From contig JAUNIS010000004.1 in the NCBI GenBank assembly GCA_030523325.1, positions 6,608-70,607 of the forward strand: a stretch of DNA of 64,000 bases, given 5' to 3'. The position numbers and the translations under genes are program-made. Each line of letters opens with the position of its first letter. The first letter of the stretch is position 1. Source of the stretch: Phascolarctobacterium sp. (GTDB taxonomy: Bacteria > Bacillota > Negativicutes > Acidaminococcales > Acidaminococcaceae). Shown here piece after piece: positions 40,496-49,033 of the stretch. The notes under the pieces are model-generated. The model ran no database searches. It was given only the letters and a program-made list of their open reading frames with translations, and was not told the DNA's origin.

Positions 40496-40521
40496 ATAGA
40501 CGACGATTGCTCGCCGTCTAT
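40496..40521 (-). terminator. Terminator after the second TonB receptor gene
   Basis: Minus-strand hairpin ATAGACGGCG-AGCAAT-CGTCGTCTAT (one G-U pair), then TACTTTTG. The T-run is modest. Confidence 0.7.
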
Positions 40522-40546
40522 TTGTAAGAAATGATGATTGTAAAAA

Positions 40547-42487
40547 TTAGAATTTATAGGTGTAGGACAGAAGGAAGCTTGTGGGAGTCTTGTAATAAGC
40601 ACCGCCGTTAGACATAGTATTGGACATATTATCTCTACGGTTCAGTACGTTATCAACAATTAAAGAGAATTCACTGTTTTTATCAGGTGCATAGTTTGCA
40701 GTCCATGTTGTCAGGAAATACGGATCAATCTTATAAGATTTAGAAGAAGACGGACTAGAATATCTGTCAAATACATAACTTGCGGTCAAAGCAGTTTTGA
40801 ATTTACCAATGGTATAATCAACGCCGCCTTTTAATTGGTATTTACCAAATTTTCTTTGCCAATCTTTTTTAGCTGCATACTTGTTGTTTTTATTTTCTGG
40901 ATTTTGGATAGTGAAGCCGATATCATAGTTAATCTTGTCACTAGCTTTAACTGCAAGAGATGCTTCAACACCTTTGTTACGGAAGTCTTCGTTAGAATAA
41001 GTATAAGTACCATTAGACCAGTTTGCAGCGATATTATCTTTTACTCGATTAGTAAATGCTGCAAATTTCCAAGTATGATTACCAGCTACTTCCTTATAAC
41101 CAATTTCATAGTTGACACCCTTCATCGGCTTCAGGTCAGGATTCGGATCTCCGGCAGAAGGTCCACTAGGATACATAGCTGAGAATGTCGGCATAATAAA
41201 GGATTGTGTTACACCTGCATAAACACTTTTATTTTCTGTTAATTTATGGAGGTATTGCAAGCCACCACTAAAGTTATGATATTTTTGATCCTTGCTTGCT
41301 GAAGTTGTCCATGTTTCACGACCGCTTATGATCACAGTATTCTTATCGTCAAATTTTTGATCTAATTGAGCGAATACTGCTGCAATATTACGATTCCATT
41401 TATCACCTTTCTTACCACTGGAAACGGGATTATCAAGGCTTTCATGTTTAAAGTTAGCACCAGCAGTAACTGTTGACTTGCTACTAACCTTAAATGTTTT
41501 TTGAACATCGGCACCTAAAGTGGTAACCTCTCTAACAGTCGGAGAAGCAATTGTTTCTTTTCCTGCAGAAGTCCAGTTCTTGCCTTCGTATTTAATTTTA
41601 TTTTTTGTCCACCAAGCATGAGCTGTTACAGTATCATCTTTATAGTTGATTTGAGCTAAATCTTGGCGAGTATAGGTATCTCTATATTGAGCTTTGTATT
41701 CACCAGTTTTAGTCTTGGTATCACGGTCGTAGGTAACATCGGATTCAAAATGAGTAAATTCAACGTCTAAATTTTTGTTGATGCTATAAGCAACATCGAA
41801 ATTTTCTTTAATGTTCTTATTCAGATTATATTCATAAGCACCAGAAGCCATTGCTGCAGTACTACCACTAATGCTGTTGACATTGCCCCATTTTTTCAAA
41901 TCGTAAGCGACTCTCAATTTATCATTGCCAACATTAACATTATATTTTTGTTGCCCGCGGTTACCATAGCCGACAGTAACACTATTATTAGCGCCTTTTT
42001 TCGTAATAATATTAACAACACCTGCCATTGCTTCAGAGCCATAAAGAATAGCACCGCCACCTTTAACAACTTCGATTCTCTCGATTTGTTCAGTAGGGAT
42101 TGCGTCGATAACATATTTATTATTCAGGTTAATAGGGTTACCATTAACCATAACTAATGTGCCACCGCCAAAGCCACGGATATTAATATCGCTGGTCATA
42201 GACGTAAAGGGTGCGCCGCCAGGGAAATATTGATTCATTTCAACGCCATTGACCTTAGAAAGAGCTTCAAAGGCATTGGTTGCACCACTCATTTTAATTT
42301 TTTCTTGAGTAAGAATTTCAGTACTTGCAGGAACATCAACGTCTAGCTTTTCAGTACGAGTTGCAGTAACAACGATTTGATCCAGGTCAAAAGCTTCAAC
42401 AGACTCATCAGCTGCGAAAGCAGTGCCGGACATCATGAGAGAACCAAGAACAAGTCCGGTTAAAATTTTTGCGGATAATTTTTTCAT
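40547..42487 (-). CDS. TonB-dependent outer-membrane receptor 2
   Basis: 646 residues. The signal peptide is about residues 1-25 (GTAFA), followed by a TonB-box-like FDLDQIVVTATR. The plug domain has INIRGFGGGTLVMVNG, IERIEVVKGGGAILYGSEAMAGVVNIITKK. A 22-strand-type barrel ends in LLSYTYKF. It is of the BtuB/HmuR-like class, which takes up haem, corrinoids or siderophores using TonB energy. GGAG lies 10 nt before the ATG. The first ~45 residues are nearly the same as those of the receptor at 42589-44532, so the pair probably arose by duplication; the barrels differ. No TonB/ExbBD genes occur in the window. Confidence 0.92.
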   Translation of the reverse strand: MKKLSAKILTGLVLGSLMMSGTAFAADESVEAFDLDQIVVTATRTEKLDVDVPASTEILTQEKIKMSGATNAFEALSKVNGVEMNQYFPGGAPFTSMTSDINIRGFGGGTLVMVNGNPINLNNKYVIDAIPTEQIERIEVVKGGGAILYGSEAMAGVVNIITKKGANNSVTVGYGNRGQQKYNVNVGNDKLRVAYDLKKWGNVNSISGSTAAMASGAYEYNLNKNIKENFDVAYSINKNLDVEFTHFESDVTYDRDTKTKTGEYKAQYRDTYTRQDLAQINYKDDTVTAHAWWTKNKIKYEGKNWTSAGKETIASPTVREVTTLGADVQKTFKVSSKSTVTAGANFKHESLDNPVSSGKKGDKWNRNIAAVFAQLDQKFDDKNTVIISGRETWTTSASKDQKYHNFSGGLQYLHKLTENKSVYAGVTQSFIMPTFSAMYPSGPSAGDPNPDLKPMKGVNYEIGYKEVAGNHTWKFAAFTNRVKDNIAANWSNGTYTYSNEDFRNKGVEASLAVKASDKINYDIGFTIQNPENKNNKYAAKKDWQRKFGKYQLKGGVDYTIGKFKTALTASYVFDRYSSPSSSKSYKIDPYFLTTWTANYAPDKNSEFSLIVDNVLNRRDNMSNTMSNGGAYYKTPTSFLLSYTYKF

Positions 42488-42541
42488 AATTTCTCACTCC
42501 AAAACGAATAAAATTTTTATCGTTTGTTTATTACATAGAAA

Positions 42542-42563
42542 GCGAGCGATGTGAATCGCCCGC
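42542..42563 (-). terminator. Hairpin between the two TonB receptor genes
   Basis: Minus strand GCGGGCGAT-TCAC-ATCGCTCGC, nine pairs with one mismatch or wobble, then TTTCTATG. It could partly terminate or stabilise the receptor 1 message. Confidence 0.65.
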
Positions 42564-42588
42564 TATATTCATTATTTTTAAAAATATC

Positions 42589-44532
42589 TTAGAAACTAAT
42601 TTGATAAGTTAAAGTCCAGTTAAACGGCAGATCTCTGTAGTCGTAGGTGGAAACATAATCATGACGATCAAGGAGATTGTACATGTTCAATACAAATTTA
42701 TGATTATCTGCAGGCGCATAGCTCATGGATGCATTTAATTTAATTCTATCGGTAAGTCTGTGAGGAGATTTCTTTCCTAAGGTAGCTCCACCCCAATCAT
42801 AGTAACTGTTTTCTCTATCAAGATAATAACTGCAGTTAATATTGGATTTAAATTTACCAACTTTATAATCTACACCGCCGTTAAGAATAATTCTAGCAGA
42901 CTCTTGAGTCTTAACTCCCTCATCTTTGGAAATAGGATCTTGGAATGTAGCATTCAAATTATAGCTAAATTTATCACTAACCTTCTTAGCATACTCGATT
43001 TCAACACCCTTGTTTTCAAATTTACCAATGTTTACTTGAATTTTATTCTTGTCGCTAGGAAGCCAATCGAAGTTCTTCCAAGCAAATTTATTTTTGTAAT
43101 CCATATAGAAAGCTGCAACCTTGAAAGCGGAAGAATCGGTGATTCTCTTGTAACCAGTTTCGTAGTTCCAACCTTCTTCAGGTTTTACACTATTCTTTCT
43201 TACAATATCTGCACTGGTTCCGCCAGCTGACGTGTGGGAATTAACTGCGGGCATTTCGAAAGCTTTGCCGATATTAGTGTACCAACTGCTATTGTCATTA
43301 ATCTTGTAAACAGTTTGTAATTGCGGAGTAAGAGCATGATTGCTACCATCCCAATCTGATTCTTCATAACGTTGACCACGTACACCGATAATAGCATTAA
43401 ATTTATCACTGAATACTTTGGTATAGGAAATGTAAGCACCATAGCTTGTTCTAGAGTTATCAGCACTATTTGCATAAAGTTGGTCGTACTTTTCACGTTT
43501 CAAATTCACACCGGCAATAAGACTGTCTTTGCCAAAATCCCATTTTTTCTGAGAATCAAGGAACAGATTCGAAGCTTCATAGTTAGAAGAATCGGTACGG
43601 GAAATCTTGCCAGCAGTAGAAATATTTTCAGATTCACATTTTTTAACATTATAAGCCAAAACTGTTCTAGTTTGATTTTCTTTGTCGGTATAAATCAAAC
43701 TTGCGAGATTCTTAGTGTCTTTATATCTATATGCATTGCCAGTTTGTTTACCAGTAGAAAAAAGTCTATTAGTATACATAGGATCCATCTGGTTATAAAT
43801 ATAATTGAATTTTAAATTTTTGCTAAGGTCTAAACTGATAAAAGCATTATCCTTAGTATATTTGCTTACATCTCTGTATTGCGGAGTAGTATATTTGGGA
43901 CGAATTTGAGCTCTATCATAACGATGAATATAATCCTTGCCTATAGTAGCAACATATCCTTCACCTTCAACAGTTACGCTTGCTTTCTTCAAATAGTTAC
44001 CAGCGGTACCAGAAAGAGTAGTTTTTTGTTTACCGTTACCAGACTTAGTGATGACATTGATTACGCCGCCCATAGCTTCAGAACCATAGAGAACTGATTG
44101 AGCACCACGTACAACCTCGATACGTTCAACAGCTTCTACAGGAATACCTGACAATGAAGCATAGTTAAAAATATTAATTGGTGCACCATTTAACAAAACC
44201 AAAGCACCCTTATCAAAACCGCGGAGGTACACACGACTTTGGGAAGAACCAAAATCGTCACCGTTGCCATTGTAAGAAGTATCAGTAATACCAGCGGTCA
44301 TGCGTAATGCTTCAGTAATAGTTGTTGCACCCTTCATTTCGATATCTTCTGCAGTAATAACCGTCAATGCTGCAGCAGTTGTTAAATCTTTTGTTTCTGT
44401 TCTTTGAGCAGTAACAACGATTTGGTCGAGGTCAAAGGAATCAACGGATTCTTCGGCCGCGAAGGCAGTACCTGTCATCAGTACGGAACCGAGGACAAGA
44501 CCAGCCAAAAGTTTAGAGGATAATTTTTTCAT
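42589..44532 (-). CDS. TonB-dependent outer-membrane receptor 1
   Basis: 647 residues from ATG at 44532 (MKKLSSKLLAG), with AGGAGA about 9 nt upstream; the longer in-frame reading adds 14 residues ahead of a normal signal peptide. Signal about 1-25, TonB box FDLDQIVVTAQR, plug with RVYLRGFDKGALVLLNG and ERIEVVRGAQSVLYGSEAMGGVINVITKSG, then a beta-barrel ending in WTLTYQISF. It is of the haem/corrinoid/siderophore receptor class. It lies immediately downstream of the chelatase D gene on the same strand and upstream of receptor 2, which ties outer-membrane uptake to the chelatase/nitrogenase-like genes by position only. Confidence 0.92.
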   Translation of the reverse strand: MKKLSSKLLAGLVLGSVLMTGTAFAAEESVDSFDLDQIVVTAQRTETKDLTTAAALTVITAEDIEMKGATTITEALRMTAGITDTSYNGNGDDFGSSQSRVYLRGFDKGALVLLNGAPINIFNYASLSGIPVEAVERIEVVRGAQSVLYGSEAMGGVINVITKSGNGKQKTTLSGTAGNYLKKASVTVEGEGYVATIGKDYIHRYDRAQIRPKYTTPQYRDVSKYTKDNAFISLDLSKNLKFNYIYNQMDPMYTNRLFSTGKQTGNAYRYKDTKNLASLIYTDKENQTRTVLAYNVKKCESENISTAGKISRTDSSNYEASNLFLDSQKKWDFGKDSLIAGVNLKREKYDQLYANSADNSRTSYGAYISYTKVFSDKFNAIIGVRGQRYEESDWDGSNHALTPQLQTVYKINDNSSWYTNIGKAFEMPAVNSHTSAGGTSADIVRKNSVKPEEGWNYETGYKRITDSSAFKVAAFYMDYKNKFAWKNFDWLPSDKNKIQVNIGKFENKGVEIEYAKKVSDKFSYNLNATFQDPISKDEGVKTQESARIILNGGVDYKVGKFKSNINCSYYLDRENSYYDWGGATLGKKSPHRLTDRIKLNASMSYAPADNHKFVLNMYNLLDRHDYVSTYDYRDLPFNWTLTYQISF

Positions 44533-44840
44533 ACGAACACATCTCCTAGGATTAAATTTATTACGAGCCATCACACACCCAATCTTTCATGGCCATGCAC
44601 ATAGCTAATAAAACTAATTATAAAAATAATTTTATTAAGAATATTTCTTATTTTTTAAAAAACACTAATCGTATTATACTCCTATAATTTTATATTTGCA
44701 ACAAGTATTATGATTAATATGTATTTTCTTTATAAAATTATAAGTTTGTCTTATCGATATTTTTGCAAAATTACTTCTTGCAAGTTTTTAATTTAATCCC
44801 AGGTGATGCTTGAAAAATAATATTACCTTGCAGAAATTTT
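44533..44840. other. 308-bp intergenic region between ChlD-like gene and TonB receptor 1
   Basis: Strongly AT-rich. It holds the receptor promoter (44673-44701) and a leader of roughly 130 nt with AT-rich inverted repeats around 44603-44634 (TAATAAAA...TTTTATTA). I see no clear terminator for the ChlD-like gene, no riboswitch core such as a cobalamin B12-box, and no ORF. Confidence 0.6.
44673..44701 (-). promoter_or_regulatory. Sigma-70 promoter of TonB receptor 1
   Basis: Minus strand TTGCAA, 17-bp spacer, TATAAT, about 140 nt before the start codon. This is normal spacing, unlike the 19-bp promoters of the neighbouring regulon. Confidence 0.7.
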
Positions 44841-46775
44841 TTAAACGCCCATATTTTTGACAATATGGATTAAATTATCACGTGACAATTTTTGCAAAGA
44901 AAAATAATTAGCTCCCATGGCCTTAGCGATTTTTTTGGCAACGCCTAGCTTAATAAAATCGGCTTCCGTATCTATGACCACGGATGTGATGCCCGCTTTA
45001 TTAATCTTTTCTGCAATTTTAACTGCAGATTCAACTGGATCCTTCTCGCCTTCTTGGGTAGCATTGGCTCTACCATCAGTAACAAGAATAAGAATCGGTT
45101 CGAGTTCAGCGTCGTATTTCGTTTGTTGTAACAAAATTTGTAAAGATAAGGCTAAGCCATCTGCTAGCGGAGTCTTGCCGCCCGTAGGCAGTTTGGCTAA
45201 ACATTTTTGCGCCAGGTCCACAGACCGTGAGATTGGTAGTAAAACCTCTGCCTGTTTTCTTCTAAAGGCGAGCATACCTACACGATCACGCTTTTGATAT
45301 GCTTCCTGCAGCATGTAAAAAATTGCCCCCTTAACCGCACGCATACGCTCGCGGGCTCCCATAGAGCCCGATGCATCGACGGCAAACAAGAAAGTATTGC
45401 CAATTCTTTTCTCTCGTACCTTTTGCCTTAAATCTTCTTTTTTGATGTTCAAGGCACAACCGTTGGCCTCACGCATGCGTTGATAAGGAGCAGCCGCACG
45501 AATAGTTGCGTCAAAGGCTAAGTCGGTTACCTCACTGACAAGCAGCTCTGCACGCACATAGCGACCTTGTTTAAGGTCCGTCCGTGTCACAGAACGTTTC
45601 CCACTGCCTCTGCGAGGCTTTTGGTCCTTGCCCATATCGATAAGCATCTTCGGTAATTTAAAATTGCGGTCGATATCGAAAATTTGTTCCTCGGGAGCTA
45701 GTTGATTATTTTGAGGAGGAATTTCCTCTTGCTCATCATCCTCGTCAGACTCATCTTCCTCATCATCGTCCTTGCAATCCTCGTTGTCATCCTGTTCAAG
45801 CTGTGGAGGTGGAGGAGGAAGATTTTCTTCAGCATCGTTTTGCTCTTCGTCATTCTCCTCTGTCTCATTATCTTGACTTTCTTCGTTTTCGTCTTGTTCT
45901 TCTTCACCTTGCTCTGGCTCGGGAGGCTTGCGCATGCGATGGGGCAACACATAAATTGCAGCCTCTTCCACATCCTTCGGTAAAACATAAGAACGTCCAG
46001 CTAAGGCAGCGATTGCTTTAGCGGCTTCGAGTAAATATATTTCTGCTCTATGACCGGCACAATAGGCCGCTGTACACATGGTGGCCGCGAGCATGAGCAT
46101 GGCGTCGGACAATTCTACGCTAGGCAAGAGAGATTGAGCCCGAGAAATTTTATTTTGCAGTTCGTCAATTTCTTCGGTAAATTTTTTTCGAAAAGCATGA
46201 CCATCCCTACCATATTCTAAAACTCGCTTCATGATTAAGATGCGTTCAGACTCTTCATCTAAGGATTGCATGTCCACATACATCCCAAAGCGATCCAAAA
46301 TATGTCCGGGCAGTGTTCCCTCGTCCGGATTCATGGTGGCGAGCACGGTCGTACGTACATCGTGCCTAAAGGAAATGCCATCACGTTCCACTTGGTTAAA
46401 GCCTGCACTATTGCTGTCTAAAACGGCCGTGAGCAGCTCGGGTCTAAGCAGATTCGCTTCATCAATATAGAGAATGTTATCGGTTGCTCTTGCAAGAAGC
46501 CCGGGAGAAAACCTGCGCTCACCCATACTTACAGCGTATTCGATATCGATACTGCCAAAGAGCATGTCTTCGGTAACATTCAAGGGCAGTGTGATAAATT
46601 TTCTCTCGCACAGAAAATCTTGTATGCTGCGAGCCAGAACAGATTTAGCAGTCCCCTTGCGTCCCCCGATAAGCAGTCCCCCAGCCTTACGATTGACCAA
46701 AGCGATGAGCAGAGCTTGCTTGCAATCCTCATGCCCTACAACGGCAGGCAGAGGATAGATTGGATAATTCAACAT
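44841..46775 (-). CDS. Chelatase D-type subunit (AAA+ plus VWA)
   Basis: 644 residues from ATG at 46775 (MLNYPIYPLP), with GAGGA 7 nt upstream. The N-terminal AAA+ domain has Walker A GGRKGTAKS at about 37-45, ILYIDEANLL, and TMNPDEG. Residues of about 295-375 are a very acidic, Pro-containing linker. The C-terminal VWA domain has the MIDAS motif DASGSMG near residue 460. This is the BchD/ChlD architecture, the partner of BchI/ChlI and of a large BchH/CobN subunit in ATP-dependent metal insertion into tetrapyrroles. It starts 10 nt after the ChlI-like stop, so the two are one operon. The large subunit is probably the CobN-like protein at 49020-52742. Confidence 0.9.
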   Translation of the reverse strand: MLNYPIYPLPAVVGHEDCKQALLIALVNRKAGGLLIGGRKGTAKSVLARSIQDFLCERKFITLPLNVTEDMLFGSIDIEYAVSMGERRFSPGLLARATDNILYIDEANLLRPELLTAVLDSNSAGFNQVERDGISFRHDVRTTVLATMNPDEGTLPGHILDRFGMYVDMQSLDEESERILIMKRVLEYGRDGHAFRKKFTEEIDELQNKISRAQSLLPSVELSDAMLMLAATMCTAAYCAGHRAEIYLLEAAKAIAALAGRSYVLPKDVEEAAIYVLPHRMRKPPEPEQGEEEQDENEESQDNETEENDEEQNDAEENLPPPPPQLEQDDNEDCKDDDEEDESDEDDEQEEIPPQNNQLAPEEQIFDIDRNFKLPKMLIDMGKDQKPRRGSGKRSVTRTDLKQGRYVRAELLVSEVTDLAFDATIRAAAPYQRMREANGCALNIKKEDLRQKVREKRIGNTFLFAVDASGSMGARERMRAVKGAIFYMLQEAYQKRDRVGMLAFRRKQAEVLLPISRSVDLAQKCLAKLPTGGKTPLADGLALSLQILLQQTKYDAELEPILILVTDGRANATQEGEKDPVESAVKIAEKINKAGITSVVIDTEADFIKLGVAKKIAKAMGANYFSLQKLSRDNLIHIVKNMGV

Positions 46776-46785
46776 TCTTATTTCC

Positions 46786-47817
46786 TCACAGTGCTTCGTC
46801 AATAAAGCTTTCTACTTTTTGCCAATCTAATTCGCCTTCTTCGAAGGGACGTCGACGCATACGGTGAGGAAGAACTAATTTGGCAGCTTGCTTTAAATCG
46901 CTGACTTCGACTTCCTTGCGTCCATTGTATGCGGCTACTGTCAAGGCAGTTTTAATGACCGTGATATCGGCTCTGTGCCCGTCAACGCCAAGCTCAATGG
47001 CAATCTTTGCGACTACCGCGAGCAGCTTGTCAGAAATAATTACTTCGGGAAGCAGCTTTTGGGCAGCAGTAATTTTCACGGCTAGTGCGTCCTGCTCAGA
47101 CTGAAATTGTTGGATAAATTTATCTGCGTCCAGCTCATAAGCCAAACGACGCTTGATGACTTCCACACGCAGGTTGGGTTCGTGTTCACCCGTTACGACT
47201 ACGGACAAACCAAAACGATCTAAAAGTTGGGGACGAATATCGCCCTCTTCTGGATTCATAGTGCCAACTAAAACAAAACGAGCCGGATGAGAATAACTTA
47301 CGCCTTCACGTTCTACGGTATTCACACCCATAGCGGCCGCATCCAGTAGCACGTCAACTACATGGTCGTCAAGAAGATTTATTTCGTCCACGTATAAAAT
47401 GTTACGATTAGCAAGAGCAAGGATACCTGGTTCGAATTTTTTTTCGCCATGCTTAATAGCGTGTTCGATATCAAGAGTACCTACCACGCGATCCTCCGTA
47501 GCACTGACAGGAAGTTCGACGACACGCATTTTGGCAGTAGTTACCGGTAAAACACCTTCAGCACGAAATTTTTCTGCACATTCGTCGCATAAATTATTTG
47601 TATCGTAAGGATTGCAATGAAACCTGCACCCGGTGACGATGTTCATGGCTGGCAATAGCTCTGCCAACGCACGTACAGCAGTGGATTTAGCCGTACCCTT
47701 TTCACCTTTTATTAAAACACCGCCTAAGGCAGGATTAATAACATTTAAAATTAAAGAAAGCTTCATGGCTTCCTGACCAACGATTCCAGTAAATGGATAG
47801 ACAGCTGTTCTTTTCAT
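46786..47817 (-). CDS. Chelatase I-type subunit (AAA+ ATPase)
   Basis: 343 residues from ATG at 47817 ([15 protein letters not shown]) with AAGGAG 6 nt upstream. A reading that starts at 47880 would overlap the -10 box of its own promoter and is rejected. Walker [12 protein letters not shown] at about 37-46; a four-Cys insertion (C64, C68, C77, C80) that some BchI proteins have; Walker [11 protein letters not shown]; sensor [18 protein letters not shown]. It is the motor subunit of Mg/Co-chelatase-type complexes. It is preceded by a 19-bp-spacer promoter of the MerR class (47869-47899) and followed by the D subunit. Confidence 0.93.
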   Translation of the reverse strand: MKRTAVYPFTGIVGQEAMKLSLILNVINPALGGVLIKGEKGTAKSTAVRALAELLPAMNIVTGCRFHCNPYDTNNLCDECAEKFRAEGVLPVTTAKMRVVELPVSATEDRVVGTLDIEHAIKHGEKKFEPGILALANRNILYVDEINLLDDHVVDVLLDAAAMGVNTVEREGVSYSHPARFVLVGTMNPEEGDIRPQLLDRFGLSVVVTGEHEPNLRVEVIKRRLAYELDADKFIQQFQSEQDALAVKITAAQKLLPEVIISDKLLAVVAKIAIELGVDGHRADITVIKTALTVAAYNGRKEVEVSDLKQAAKLVLPHRMRRRPFEEGELDWQKVESFIDEAL

Positions 47818-47868
47818 GGGAATACTCCTTTTTGTGCTTTCACAAGATACAATTTTAGATATGTGCTT

Positions 47869-47899
47869 ATTATAGACCATATATCAAATATACAGTCAA
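47869..47899 (-). promoter_or_regulatory. MerR-type promoter/operator 2 (ChlI-ChlD-like operon)
   Basis: Minus strand TTGACT, exactly 19 bp, then TATAAT. The spacer shares 15 of 19 bases with that upstream of the NifH-like operon, including the TATATGGT end. The long spacer normally blocks sigma-70 and is corrected by an activated MerR-family protein. The likely regulator is encoded at 57316-58158. Confidence 0.8.
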
Positions 47900-47906
47900 G
47901 AAAAAA

Positions 47907-47984
47907 CCACTGATTTTTCTGCTGACTGCTAAAGTTAAATTTATAGTCTAACCTTTTTCAATCGTCAGTAGAATTTCTCAGTGG
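47907..47984 (-). terminator. Long imperfect hairpin/terminator after the radical SAM gene
   Basis: On the minus strand CCACTGA...CTACTGAC pairs with GTCAGCAG...TCAGTGG across about 78 nt, followed by TTTTTTC. It ends the nitrogenase-like operon. Its T-run runs directly into the -35 box of the ChlI promoter. Confidence 0.75.
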
Positions 47985-47992
47985 CTTAAATT

Positions 47993-49033
47993 TTACAGAT
48001 TAAGTTCATTATTTACTTTTTTGATGGTTATTCTCTGCATGGCACATTCCGCCTTACTTAAGGTATTCCCACCATAATGACGTGCGAAACAACCACCGCC
48101 ACAAATCGATAAATCTTTGCAAGCAAGACATTCCTGCATTGTTTCTCTGATGGTTTCAGAAATTTTTTTCTGAAGCTCCGGATTTAAACCGTCCTCTACA
48201 TTGCCAAGATAAAAATTTTCATCATTAACCAAGGACGAGCAAGCGTAAATTTTTCCAGAAGCGTCAACAAAGGCGGCCTCTCCATTCATCGCATAGCAAT
48301 GACCGAAAGCTTGTGCATTTCCATTTAGTAAATTACAAATACGTTTTTCCTGCGTAATACTTAATTTTATGCCCGAAAGCTGTGCGTACATAGCTGCTCG
48401 CTCGTACACTCTTACCATAGCCGCAGCCATTTCATCTTCTGTGGGAGGCAGCAAGTTACTCCCTCTACCCTGTCCGCGCAAAATATCAAAGCCCAGCACA
48501 CGCACGTTGCCCAAATAGTAAGCAAAGTCGACAATTCCCTCTAGCTCAGCAACATTTTGATTCGTTACGACGCAAGTGATACCAATACCAATGCCTTCAT
48601 TTTTTAAAATATTAATGCCCTTAACAATGTCCTTAGTCGCACCCTGACCATTCGCTAAAAAACGCAGCTTGTCGTTAACATCTGGTTTTCCGTCAAGGCT
48701 GACACCTATGCCAACCTTATGTTTAAATAAATATTGAGCAATTTCTTTAGTCATGAGTGACGCGTTCGTCTGAATTTGTAAAATTGCCGGAATTTTTTTT
48801 GCTTCCACGAATTCGCTAACATTTTTGATGACAGGAAAATTTAAGAGTGGTTCACCGCCACTAAATTGAATGATAAATTTTTCACCACTCTGGGCTGTTA
48901 ATTTAACAGCAGCCAAAGCAGTTTCTTGACTCATCATACCCTTGTCATGCTCGGAAGCATAACAATATTTACAAGCAAAATTACATTTACCTGTTAAACT
49001 CAAAACAAGATTTTTTATCTTAGTCATTTTCAT
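47993..49033 (-). CDS. Radical SAM/SPASM enzyme
   Basis: 346 residues. The radical SAM cluster motif CNFACKYC is at residues 17-24. A GGEP motif (FSGGEPLLNF) follows, then a C-terminal SPASM region with paired Cys (CYAM...CSSL; CLACKDLSICGGGC; CAMQ). SPASM enzymes usually modify peptides or proteins (sulfatase maturation, RiPP thioether or quinone cofactors). It overlaps the CobN-like gene by 14 nt, as the last gene of the NifH-like operon. No obvious precursor peptide lies next to it. Possible targets are the small repeat protein at 58216 or a component of the chelatase complex (speculative). Confidence 0.9.
   Translation of the reverse strand: MKMTKIKNLVLSLTGKCNFACKYCYASEHDKGMMSQETALAAVKLTAQSGEKFIIQFSGGEPLLNFPVIKNVSEFVEAKKIPAILQIQTNASLMTKEIAQYLFKHKVGIGVSLDGKPDVNDKLRFLANGQGATKDIVKGINILKNEGIGIGITCVVTNQNVAELEGIVDFAYYLGNVRVLGFDILRGQGRGSNLLPPTEDEMAAAMVRVYERAAMYAQLSGIKLSITQEKRICNLLNGNAQAFGHCYAMNGEAAFVDASGKIYACSSLVNDENFYLGNVEDGLNPELQKKISETIRETMQECLACKDLSICGGGCFARHYGGNTLSKAECAMQRITIKKVNNELNL

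Noticed and set aside
42542..42563. Inter-receptor hairpin as a regulatory operator
   Set aside because: Its position directly after a stop codon and the following T-rich bases fit a terminator or message-stabilising stem better.
44533..44840. Cobalamin or other riboswitch ahead of the TonB receptor
   Set aside because: No B12-box or other recognisable conserved core; the leader is simple AT-rich sequence.
45702..45983. Hydrophobic 93-aa plus-strand ORF resembling a membrane protein
   Set aside because: It is the antisense of the acidic linker of the ChlD-like protein (GAA/GAT codons read as TTC/ATC).
47818..47880. Longer ChlI-like start at 47880
   Set aside because: It would begin inside the -10 box of the promoter; ATG at 47817 has AAGGAG and the family-typical N-terminus.
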